Below, in pieces: positions 1 to 6,336 of a stretch of 10,542 nt of DNA. The stretch comes from Parvibaculum sp. (GTDB taxonomy: Bacteria > Pseudomonadota > Alphaproteobacteria > Parvibaculales > Parvibaculaceae): positions 1 through 10,542 of the forward strand of contig JACIYQ010000156.1 in assembly GCA_014359855.1 (NCBI GenBank), in the 5' to 3' direction. The number at the start of each line of letters is the position of its first letter. Positions within the stretch are counted from its first letter, which is position 1. A model generated the notes under the pieces. The model ran no database searches. It was not told the DNA's origin and saw only the letters and a program-made list of their open reading frames with translations. The translations under genes were made by a program, and so were the position numbers.

Positions 1-1281
1 CGCGCCCGGGCACGCATGCCGCGCTCGCTCATTCTGGAGCCGACGCGCGAACTTGCCGCGCAGGTCGCCGAGAACTTCGAGACCTATGGCAAATACAACA
101 AGCTCTCGATGGCGCTCCTGATCGGCGGCGTGTCCTTCGGCGACCAGGAGAAGAAGCTGGACCGGGGCGTCGACGTCCTGATTGCAACGCCCGGCCGCCT
201 GCTCGACCATTGCGGTCGCGGCAAGGTGCTTCTGACGGGCGTTCAGATCCTGGTGATCGACGAAGCCGACCGCATGCTCGACATGGGCTTCATTCCCGAT
301 ATCGAGGAAATCTGCAAGAAGCTGCCTTTTACCCGACAGACGCTCTTCTTCTCGGCGACGATGCCGCCGGAAATTCAGCGGCTTACCGACACGTTCCTGC
401 ACAATCCGGAGCGCATTGAAGTGGCGCGGGCATCTTCGACGGGCGCCACCATCAAGCAGGTGCTGATAAAGACGACGCGTGATGGCAAACGCGAGCTTCT
501 CCAGAAGATCATCGAAAACGAGAACGTGAAGAACGCGATTATCTTCTGCAATCGCAAACGCGACGTTTCCGTGCTGGAGCGTGCCTTGTCCAAAAGCGGA
601 TTGTCGGCAGGCGCCATCCATGGCGACCTCGACCAGGCGACACGCACGAGGACGCTGGACGGATTCCGGAAGGGTACCATTCGCCTGCTGGTGGCGAGCG
701 ACGTGGCGGCGCGCGGTCTCGACATTCCCGATGTGAGCCATGTGTTCAATTTCGACGTGCCGACGCATGCGGAAGACTATGTTCATCGCATCGGCCGCAC
801 CGGCCGAGCAGGCAAGAGCGGCACGGCCTACACGCTTGCGACGCGCGAGGATGGGAAATATCTCGCCGCCATCGAGAAGCTGATCGGCAACCCGATCCCA
901 ACGGAGGAAGCAGCTGTACCCGAGGCTGAAGCCGCTCCAGCCGAGGCGCAAATCGACGCCGAGGGCGAGGAACAGAAAGAACCCCGGCGCAGCCGCAGCC
1001 GTCGCGGCGGACGCGACAGGAACAAGACCGCGAAGGAAGACGTTGAAGTGCAGACGGCAGAAAAGGCCGAAAAGCACGACGCTCCCGCGGAGAAGCAGCA
1101 GCAGGCAAAGACCGAGGAAAAGCCGAGCCGGCGCGGCAGCGGTCGCGACAGAGACGATGACCGCCCCGTGGTCGGACTTGGCGATCACGTTCCGGCGTTC
1201 ATCCTCCGTGCCGTCAAGCTACCCAAGAAAACGACGAAAGAGGCGGACGACGAGCTCGAGCAGGAATCGGAAGACGCCTGA
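1..1281 (+). CDS. DEAD-box ATP-dependent RNA helicase, RhlE-type (5' truncated by window)
   Basis: ATP-dependent RNA helicase of superfamily 2, expected in the cytoplasm in RNA remodelling, ribosome assembly or mRNA decay. The frame is open from base 1, so the ATG at 16 is internal. The N-terminus with the Q motif and Walker A (motif I) lies outside the window; 426 residues are visible. Motifs in order: Ia PTRELA (nt 40-57), TPGRLLD (Ib), DEAD (259-270), SAT (352-360), IIFCNRKRD (IV), ASDVAARGLDIP (V) and HRIGRTGR (VI, 784-807). After the second RecA domain, from about residue 300, comes a charged low-complexity tail: Glu/Ala-rich, then Arg/Ser/Lys-rich. It ends in a short GLGDHVPAFIL segment like that at the end of many alphaproteobacterial RhlE-like helicases (from memory). 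The basic tail probably adds non-specific RNA binding. The family is certain; RhlE rather than another DEAD subgroup is likely. The gene converges on the ALDH gene, with a terminator 22 nt after the stop. Confidence 0.95.
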   Translation, partial: RARARMPRSLILEPTRELAAQVAENFETYGKYNKLSMALLIGGVSFGDQEKKLDRGVDVLIATPGRLLDHCGRGKVLLTGVQILVIDEADRMLDMGFIPDIEEICKKLPFTRQTLFFSATMPPEIQRLTDTFLHNPERIEVARASSTGATIKQVLIKTTRDGKRELLQKIIENENVKNAIIFCNRKRDVSVLERALSKSGLSAGAIHGDLDQATRTRTLDGFRKGTIRLLVASDVAARGLDIPDVSHVFNFDVPTHAEDYVHRIGRTGRAGKSGTAYTLATREDGKYLAAIEKLIGNPIPTEEAAVPEAEAAPAEAQIDAEGEEQKEPRRSRSRRGGRDRNKTAKEDVEVQTAEKAEKHDAPAEKQQQAKTEEKPSRRGSGRDRDDDRPVVGLGDHVPAFILRAVKLPKKTTKEADDELEQESEDA

Positions 1282-1303
1282 TCCCCGTTTCGACGACCGT
1301 AAT

Positions 1304-1330
1304 AAAGGCGGCTCCGCAGAGCCGCCTTTT
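1304..1330. terminator. Rho-independent terminator between convergent genes, possibly bidirectional
   Basis: A perfect 11-bp stem (1304-1314 with 1319-1329, arms AAAGGCGGCTC and GAGCCGCCTTT) has a 4-nt CGCA loop. On the plus strand it runs into TTTT then CTGCTTT, serving the helicase gene. On the minus strand the same stem is followed by TTTATTA, so it may also end ALDH transcripts, whose stop codon is at 1351. The plus direction is stronger. Confidence 0.85.
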
Positions 1331-1350
1331 CTGCTTTCGGACGATGCCGG

Positions 1351-2814
1351 CTACTTCTTGATCTGTGAAGCGAGCAGTTTCCGCGTCTTCGGGCTGTAAG
1401 GCGGGCGGAACATTTCCGCGACCATCTTTGCCCTCGATTGCGTGTAGACGGCTTTCGCGTGACTGAAAGTCTTGAAACCATCGATACCATGATAGGCGCC
1501 CATGCCGGACGGGCCGACGCCGCCAAAGGGCAAATCCTCCATCGACACATGCATGATGACGTCATTGACCGTCACGCCACCCGACGTCGTGCGGTCGAGC
1601 ACAGTGCGCTCTTCCTTTTCGTCATCGCCGAAGTAGTAGAGGCCAAGCGGACGGGCATTGGCGTTCACGTAGCCAAGAACCTCGTCCACTTCCTTGTAGG
1701 TCTTGACCGGCAGGAGCGGACCGAAAATTTCGTCCTGCATGATCTTCATGTCGTCGGTCGGATTGAGCACCAGCGTCGGCGGAATCTTGTGGGCCTGCTG
1801 CTGGCTGAAGTCCTCGTTGGCCGGATTAATCTCGACGATCCTGGCACCTTTGCTCTTTGCATCCGCAAGATACGAGTTCAGACGGTCGTAGTGGCGCTGG
1901 TTGATGATCGAGGTGTAGTCGGGATTGTCCTTCATCGTCGGCAGCATCTTCGTCACCGACTTTGTGGCTTCCGACACGAACTCATCGACCTTGCCTTCCG
2001 GTACGAAAACATAATCGGGCGCGAGGCATATCTGGCCGGCATTCAGAACCTTGCCGTTCATGATGCGGGCAGCCGCATCGTCGATCTTCGCCGACTTCGA
2101 CACGATCACCGGCGACTTTCCGCCGAGTTCCAGCGTGAGCGGCACCAGGTTCTCCGCCGCAGCGCGCATCACGTGGTAAGCGATCGACGTCGCGCCCGTG
2201 AACAGAAGGTGGTCGAAGGGCTGGCGGCTGAAAGCTTCACCGACAGCCGGGCCGCCGGTCACCACTGCCACTTCCGTCTCGTCGTAAGCCTGGCGCAGAA
2301 GACGCGCCATCAACTCCGAGGTCGCAGGGGTAAACTCCGACGGTTTGATCATGGCGCGGTTGCCTGCGGCAAATACGCCCGCAAGCGGCGTCCATGTGAG
2401 GTTGATCGGAAAGTTCCAGGGGCTGATGATACCGACCGTGCCCAGCGGCTGATATTCGACGCGCGCCTTGGCGCCCAGCAGGCCCAGCGGGAACTGTACC
2501 TTGCGCTTCTCCGGTTTCATCCACTGGCGGAGGTGTTTCTTCGCGTGTTTCAGCGGCCCGATTGACCCCATCACATCGGTGAGCAGCGTCTGTTCATGGC
2601 TGCGGTGGCCAAAGTCGGATGCGAGCACCTCGACGATCTCCTTTTGATTGTCGACGAGAAGCGCGATGGCGCGGTCCAGCCAATCGATGCGGCGCTCGGC
2701 GCTTGCCGGGCCTTCTGCGATGTGCGCCGCCTTCTGCTTATCGAGGATCGCGCGGATCGAGGCCGAAATGGTCGCCGAATCCGCTTCGTGAGTGGTCTGC
2801 TCCGCCAAGCTCAT
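1351..2814 (-). CDS. Aldehyde dehydrogenase, coniferyl aldehyde dehydrogenase type
   Basis: NAD(P)-dependent ALDH superfamily enzyme oxidising an aldehyde to the carboxylic acid in the cytoplasm. At 487 aa it has normal length and is intact. Visible motifs are SPWNFPINL (131-139; coenzyme binding, with the conserved Asn134), KPSE (157-160), the general base Glu229 in LELGGKSP, and the catalytic Cys263 in GQICLAPDYVF. GQICLAPDYV and the FRPPYSPKTR stretch near the C-terminus resemble the group annotated as coniferyl aldehyde dehydrogenase. That label covers many proteins whose real substrates are fatty or aromatic aldehydes, so the substrate is not established. The start is well supported: ATG at 2812-2814 follows a strong GGGAGG ribosome site 6 nt upstream. 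The gene stands alone, convergent with the helicase and divergent from the GGDEF gene, so no pathway context helps. Confidence 0.93.
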   Translation of the reverse strand: MSLAEQTTHEADSATISASIRAILDKQKAAHIAEGPASAERRIDWLDRAIALLVDNQKEIVEVLASDFGHRSHEQTLLTDVMGSIGPLKHAKKHLRQWMKPEKRKVQFPLGLLGAKARVEYQPLGTVGIISPWNFPINLTWTPLAGVFAAGNRAMIKPSEFTPATSELMARLLRQAYDETEVAVVTGGPAVGEAFSRQPFDHLLFTGATSIAYHVMRAAAENLVPLTLELGGKSPVIVSKSAKIDDAAARIMNGKVLNAGQICLAPDYVFVPEGKVDEFVSEATKSVTKMLPTMKDNPDYTSIINQRHYDRLNSYLADAKSKGARIVEINPANEDFSQQQAHKIPPTLVLNPTDDMKIMQDEIFGPLLPVKTYKEVDEVLGYVNANARPLGLYYFGDDEKEERTVLDRTTSGGVTVNDVIMHVSMEDLPFGGVGPSGMGAYHGIDGFKTFSHAKAVYTQSRAKMVAEMFRPPYSPKTRKLLASQIKK

Positions 2815-3113
2815 TTGTATCCTCCCGATGTGCTGCTACGCCTGGGGGGCACCCGCCGCTTGTTTATTATTGCCATCCCCAGCCACTCGCGTGGCGGCCC
2901 CGCCGAAGCCCGGGGAAAGCCCCCACCGAACCCGGTTAATTTTTCTGAAATATACATAACGATCGGCCCTTTGAGAGCCCCCCGTCGCCGGTCACCCTAG
3001 CATTTCGAATTAGCCACGAAAAACCGCCATTTTCTGCGGTATTTACGGGGAGGTAATCCAAACCGCCTAGCGTCTTTTTCAGGAATGGCAGACGGCTCCC
3101 GACAGGGCGCCTG
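2815..3113. other. Divergent intergenic region, no gene recognised
   Basis: About 300 bp lie between the divergent ALDH and GGDEF genes and must hold both promoters. Open frames across it do not resemble proteins. An AT-rich patch around 2936-2960 (TTAATTTTTCTGAAATATACAT) and an AATAATA stretch near 2866-2872 (minus strand) are the best candidates for -10 regions. I could not pair either with a convincing -35 element. A weak inverted repeat, ACCGC/GCGGT around 3023-3040, is followed on the minus strand by TTTTT, but no gene upstream of it would need a terminator. No riboswitch or RNA gene is recognised. Confidence 0.5.
2821..2826 (-). promoter_or_regulatory. Shine-Dalgarno site of the aldehyde dehydrogenase gene
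   Basis: GGGAGG on the minus strand, 6 nt before the ATG at 2814. It is a near-consensus ribosome site and fixes the ALDH start. Confidence 0.8.
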
Positions 3114-4187
3114 ATGAGGGTCGTACTCGTGACGAATATGGAAGAAATCGAATTCGCAACCGAGTGGAGCGAACGTGCGCTCCAGCTTATGGCGGACCAT
3201 GGAATCCCCCCCGCGCCCGACAACTACTCGGTCTGGTTCCGGTATGCCTCTGGCCGCCTGCCCGAACTGAATCAGGAAATCGACAGCCGGATCGCGAGCG
3301 CCCTGCCAGTCGATCTCGACACCACGATGTCGCTGCAGAAGAAATATCTGACCGAAGGCAAGCTTACGGACGCCACGCTCACGACTGGCGCGCGGATCAA
3401 CACGGAAGTCGACCAGATTCTCAGGATCATCGAAGAGTCGGTGGGCAACTCCACCGCTCTCGGCACCACGGTGCGCGAAGCGAGCGAGGGACTTACCAGC
3501 CAGTCATCGGCAAGCGACGTGCGCAGTGCCGTCGAGGCGATCGTGAACGCATCGCGCAAGATGGAACAGCGCAGCACCGAACTCGAAGAGCACCTTCAGG
3601 CAACCAAGAAAGAACTCAACGAGCTGCAGCAGAACCTCGAGAAAGCGCATAGCGAGGCGCGCACCGACGGCCTTACCGGCGTCAACAACCGCAAGGCTTT
3701 CGACGAAGCGCTGGCGCGCGAATTGGAAAATGCGGCAAAGAGCAACGATCCACTCTGCCTCATCATCGGAGACATCGACCACTTCAAGAAGTTCAACGAC
3801 ACGTTCGGACACCGCACGGGCGACCAGGTGCTTCGCCTGGTGGCGAGCTGCCTCAAAACGGGCGCGCTCAACGGCCATATCGTTGCCCGCTACGGCGGCG
3901 AGGAATTCGCCGTCATCATGCCGGCGACGGAAATGGCCTCGGCGGAGGCCGTCGCCAATACCGTACGCGAGACTGTGCAAGCACGTGAACTCGTCAAACG
4001 CTCGACGGGTGAGTCTCTTGGCCGTGTCACCATGTCGATGGGCATTGCCCAGTTCCAGCCCGGAGACAATGCCGCATCGCTCATCGAGCGTTCCGACGCC
4101 TGCCTCTACGAGGCCAAGCGGAGCGGACGCAATCGCGTCATCGCCGAATGTCACCACATGGCGGCGCCACAAGCACAGGCGGGCTGA
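3114..4187 (+). CDS. Diguanylate cyclase (GGDEF domain protein) lacking the I-site
   Basis: Predicted to make cyclic di-GMP from two GTP, which usually controls motility or biofilm state. Counted from ATG 3114 (357 aa), residues 15-60 form a conserved N-terminal region (LMADHGIPPAPDNYSVWFRYASG) found in many alphaproteobacterial GGDEF proteins. About 140-182 is a likely coiled coil. The catalytic domain runs from DGLTGVNNRKAFDE at 185 to about 345, with DIDHFKKFND at 220-229 and the active-site loop RYGGEEF at 259-265 intact. The position of the inhibitory RxxD motif reads LNGH (252-255), so product inhibition through the usual I-site is not expected. There is no signal peptide or membrane segment, so it is probably cytoplasmic. 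The start is uncertain: ATG 3114 has a poor ribosome site, GTG 3129 has GAGGG 8 nt upstream, and ATG 3138 also fits. It is monocistronic. Confidence 0.92.
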   Translation: MRVVLVTNMEEIEFATEWSERALQLMADHGIPPAPDNYSVWFRYASGRLPELNQEIDSRIASALPVDLDTTMSLQKKYLTEGKLTDATLTTGARINTEVDQILRIIEESVGNSTALGTTVREASEGLTSQSSASDVRSAVEAIVNASRKMEQRSTELEEHLQATKKELNELQQNLEKAHSEARTDGLTGVNNRKAFDEALARELENAAKSNDPLCLIIGDIDHFKKFNDTFGHRTGDQVLRLVASCLKTGALNGHIVARYGGEEFAVIMPATEMASAEAVANTVRETVQARELVKRSTGESLGRVTMSMGIAQFQPGDNAASLIERSDACLYEAKRSGRNRVIAECHHMAAPQAQAG

Positions 4188-4240
4188 CCCGACAGGACGC
4201 CACCAGAGCCACCACCGACCTTTGACGCAACGTAATGCTA

Positions 4241-4271
4241 GGCCGCCCCGGGGATCCCGCGGGCGGCCTTT
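4241..4271 (+). terminator. Probable Rho-independent terminator after the GGDEF gene
   Basis: An 8-bp GC stem (GGCCGCCC 4241-4248 with GGGCGGCC 4261-4268) encloses a 12-nt loop that itself contains the palindrome GGGATCCC. It is followed only by TTT then CGC, so the U-tract is short. It begins 53 nt after the stop at 4187. Confidence 0.65.
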
Positions 4272-4294
4272 CGCATGGGGCATTGGGCGGCTAT

Positions 4295-4306
4295 TTTCGG
4301 CCGAAA
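4295..4306. promoter_or_regulatory. Perfect 12-bp palindrome, possible operator
   Basis: TTTCGGCCGAAA lies 67 nt before the likely start of the crotonase gene pair, just after the preceding terminator, where the promoter of the pair should be. A dyad here could be a binding site for a dimeric repressor such as a TetR- or FadR-type regulator of acyl-CoA metabolism. No regulator gene is nearby, and a chance dyad cannot be excluded. Confidence 0.25.
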
Positions 4307-4373
4307 TCCGGCGGCGTGAACCGAGCCGATGTCCTATGCTGCCCACAACCAGAGCGAACACCGGGACGCGACC

Positions 4374-5024
4374 ATGGAAACGATCACGCTCGCCGTCGAA
4401 GACGGCATTGCCCTGCTTACTCTCAACCGGCCCGAGGTACTGAACAGCATCGACACGCAGCTCATCGCCGATATGCGCGCCGCCGAGGCCGAGGTCGCGG
4501 GGAATCCGGATGCGCGGGTGCTCCTCATCACAGGTGCCGGGCGCGGCTTCTGTGCCGGTGCCGATCTTGCCGCGCAAGGACAGCGTCAGGACGGCATGTC
4601 CGTCGGTCAGGGCGTGGCACATGGCATGACGGTTGGCTTCAATCCGATGATGCGAGAACTCTATGCCTTGCAGAAGCCGATCGTAGCCGCAGTGAACGGC
4701 GTGGCGGCAGGCGGCGGCGTCGGCCTCGCGCTTACCGGCGACAAGCTTCCCGCAGAGACGGCTGCCGAATGGGGTCTGATCTGGAAATGCGTCGATGACG
4801 AGGCGCTGATGGGCGAGGCTCGCGCGGTCGCGGCAAAGCTCGCCAAAGGCCCGACGAATCCCTTCGGCGAAATCCGAAAGGCGATCGACGCCGCAGGGAA
4901 CAACGATTTCGTCGCGCAACTCGACTATGAGCGCGACGTACAGGGCATGCTCGGCGATCACCCCAACTTTGTCGCAGGCGTGAAGGCGTTCCTCACCAAG
5001 AAAGATCCGGAGTTCACGGCCTGA
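4374..5024 (+). CDS. Enoyl-CoA hydratase/isomerase-family protein with internal 46-residue deletion, probably inactive
   Basis: Crotonase-fold protein of 216 aa; the family is usually about 255-265 aa. It aligns from end to end with the next gene and has the same residue spacing as far as G122-D123, including the oxyanion-hole segments GAGRGFCAGADL (53-64) and NGVAAGGGVGLAL (108-120). It then jumps from TGD (121-123) straight to KLPAETAAEWGL, which is residue 170 onward in the neighbour. The missing block carries the neighbour's GLVPDGGST loop, with the second acid-base residue, and the following helix (LPRLVGKARAMEL). The reading frame is intact, so this could be a degenerating gene or a non-catalytic partner subunit. 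ATG 4374 is chosen because it aligns with the paralogue's start; an in-frame ATG at 4329 would add 15 unconvincing residues. The ribosome site is weak (GGGA). It lies 35 nt upstream of its paralogue and is probably cotranscribed with it. Confidence 0.8.
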   Translation: METITLAVEDGIALLTLNRPEVLNSIDTQLIADMRAAEAEVAGNPDARVLLITGAGRGFCAGADLAAQGQRQDGMSVGQGVAHGMTVGFNPMMRELYALQKPIVAAVNGVAAGGGVGLALTGDKLPAETAAEWGLIWKCVDDEALMGEARAVAAKLAKGPTNPFGEIRKAIDAAGNNDFVAQLDYERDVQGMLGDHPNFVAGVKAFLTKKDPEFTA

Positions 5025-5059
5025 GCCACGAAATTCACGCAAAACACAGGGAGAAGAAA

Positions 5060-5851
5060 ATGGAATTCGAGAGAGCAAAGCTCGACATCGATAGGGCTGT
5101 CGGTACGCTGACGCTGAACCATCCCGAGGTCATGAACGCGGTGTCGCCTGAAATGCTCGGCGGCCTGATGCGCGCCATGGACGCCGTGGAAGACCCGAAG
5201 AACGGCATCCGCTGCCTCGTCATGACCGGCGAAGGACGCGGCTTCTGCACCGGCGCCAACCTGCAGGGACGCGGCGACAATTCAGGCGCGCGTCCCGATG
5301 CGGGCTCAGCGCTCGAGACCATGTACCATCCGTTCCTGCGCCGCCTGCGCAACCTGCAGATGCCCTTCGTGACGGCGGTGAATGGCCCGGCGGCAGGCGT
5401 CGGCATGAGCTTCGCGCTGATGGGCGATCTCGTGCTTTGCGCACGTTCGTCCTACTTCCTTCAGGCCTTCCGCCGCATCGGCCTCGTGCCCGATGGCGGG
5501 TCGACCTGGATTCTGCCTCGCCTTGTCGGCAAGGCGCGCGCGATGGAACTCTCGCTGCTAGGCGAAAAGCTTCCCGCTGAGACGGCGCTCGAATGGGGCC
5601 TCGTCAACCGTGTCTATGACGATGAAAAGCTGATGGAAGAGGCGAAGAAGCTCGCCGCCGACCTCGCGAGCGGACCAACCAAGACACTCGGAATGATCCG
5701 GCAGCTCTATTGGGAGAGCACCGACAACACTTATGAAGAGCAGCTCAATCTTGAGCGGCAAATGCAGCGGACGGCCGGACATGGCGAGGATTTCAAGGAA
5801 GGCGTGCGCGCTTTTCTCGAAAAGCGGCCGGCTCAGTTCAAGGGGAACTGA
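5060..5851 (+). CDS. Enoyl-CoA hydratase/isomerase-family protein, PaaG-like
   Basis: Intact 263-aa crotonase-fold enzyme acting on acyl-CoA thioesters in the cytoplasm. The oxyanion-hole segments are GEGRGFCTGANL (57-68) and NGPAAGVGMSFAL (108-120). The loop GLVPDGGSTWILPRLVG (141-157) matches PaaG-like isomerases, which use an Asp (here Asp145) instead of the second Glu of classical hydratases. The first catalytic Glu of true enoyl-CoA hydratases is also absent (SFAL around 117-120). Hydration of simple trans-2-enoyl-CoA is therefore less likely than isomerisation or a related reaction. No other paa or beta-oxidation genes are in view, so the substrate is unknown. ATG 5060 follows AGGGAG with suitable spacing. 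It is the downstream member of a tandem duplicate pair, followed by a strong hairpin at 5928. Confidence 0.92.
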   Translation: MEFERAKLDIDRAVGTLTLNHPEVMNAVSPEMLGGLMRAMDAVEDPKNGIRCLVMTGEGRGFCTGANLQGRGDNSGARPDAGSALETMYHPFLRRLRNLQMPFVTAVNGPAAGVGMSFALMGDLVLCARSSYFLQAFRRIGLVPDGGSTWILPRLVGKARAMELSLLGEKLPAETALEWGLVNRVYDDEKLMEEAKKLAADLASGPTKTLGMIRQLYWESTDNTYEEQLNLERQMQRTAGHGEDFKEGVRAFLEKRPAQFKGN

Positions 5852-5857
5852 TCCCTC

Positions 5858-5926
5858 TCAGCCCATGAAGCAGCTCGCGAGCAGCGCGAGGAACATCAGG
5901 GCGATGAAGAGAAGAACGTAAGGCAT
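5858..5926 (-). CDS. Possible 22-residue hydrophobic membrane peptide
   Basis: A tiny minus-strand frame with ATG at 5926 and TGA at 5858. The predicted peptide begins MPYVLLFIALMF and ends ALLASCFMG: almost one continuous hydrophobic span of transmembrane length. It starts 11 nt after the stop of the TfoX-type gene on the same strand, so it could be translated from the end of the suf transcript. Against it: no good Shine-Dalgarno site, and a 10-bp hairpin (5928-5958) sits one base before the ATG. I do not recognise a family. In GC-rich DNA a short frame of this kind can arise by chance. Confidence 0.3.
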   Translation of the reverse strand: MPYVLLFIALMFLALLASCFMG

Positions 5927-5927
5927 G

Positions 5928-5963
5928 ACCGCGCGCTTCAGGTTTTGGAGCGCGCGGTTTTCT
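5928..5963 (+). terminator. Rho-independent terminator after the crotonase gene pair
   Basis: A perfect 10-bp stem (ACCGCGCGCT 5928-5937 with AGCGCGCGGT 5949-5958) has an 11-nt loop and runs into TTTTCTTT on the plus strand. It lies 76 nt after the PaaG-like stop codon. On the minus strand there is no T-run after it, so it is directional. Its right arm and loop lie inside the last codons of the convergent TfoX-type gene. Confidence 0.75.
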
Positions 5964-6330
5964 TTCGCGCGGACTTCTTCGGTTTGGCAGGCTTCGACGC
6001 CTTCGCGGCAAGGGCGGCATCAAGTGCACGCCGCGCCCAGAGGATGAGCTCCTCCGGCTCGTCATACAGCCGCTCCGGCAACTCGTAGTAAGACATGGCG
6101 ATCGACTTGCCAGAGGGCGGCTCGTAGACGAAGGGGCCCATTTCCTCGCCCTCGAAATCACCACGGTTGCGCTCGTCCACCTTGAAGAAAAGCGTCTCGC
6201 CTGCGATGAGGCCGAACATCAGATCGTCGGAATAGACACCCGCTCCACCGAACATGTTGCGGATACGAACCGGGCCGAGAGATTCAAGCTGTTCGGCAAC
6301 GAATGCCTTGTATTCGTTGCTGACCGCCAT
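5938..6330 (-). CDS. TfoX N-terminal domain protein with basic C-terminal tail
   Basis: A 130-aa protein. Residues 1 to about 105 form a TfoX-N (Sxy-like) domain, recognised by VRIRNMFGGAGVYSDDLMFGLI (about 21-42), the following LFFKVDERN, and the SYYELPERLYDEPEELILWA segment. The C-terminal domain of the gammaproteobacterial competence regulator Sxy/TfoX is absent, as is usual in alphaproteobacteria, so competence control should not be assumed. The last 25 or so residues are Lys/Ala/Arg-rich (KPAKPKKSARKKTARSK), like histone-H1-type tails, and suggest nucleic-acid contact. ATG 6330 lies 6 nt after the sufA stop with no recognisable ribosome site of its own, which suggests translational coupling to sufA and membership of the suf transcript. 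The biochemical function is unknown. Confidence 0.85.
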   Translation of the reverse strand: MAVSNEYKAFVAEQLESLGPVRIRNMFGGAGVYSDDLMFGLIAGETLFFKVDERNRGDFEGEEMGPFVYEPPSGKSIAMSYYELPERLYDEPEELILWARRALDAALAAKASKPAKPKKSARKKTARSKT

Positions 6331-6336
6331 GTGCGT

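Noticed and set aside
1438..2565. Long plus-strand open frame (375 codons) opposite the ALDH gene
   Set aside because: It is Arg/His-rich with no family resemblance and lies wholly antisense to an intact ALDH with all its motifs. It is a codon-bias shadow in GC-rich DNA.
2890..2930. GC-rich short inverted repeats near 2890-2930
   Set aside because: Only 4-5 bp arms with competing pairings and no T-run. Expected by chance at this GC content.
3023..3040. ACCGC/GCGGT inverted repeat with a minus-strand T-run in the divergent intergenic region
   Set aside because: The stem is only 5 bp, and no minus-strand gene upstream would need a terminator here. It is probably chance.
3504..5078. 524-codon minus-strand frame across the GGDEF gene and first crotonase gene
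   Set aside because: It spans two well-supported genes and a terminator on the other strand, and its translation has no recognisable domain.
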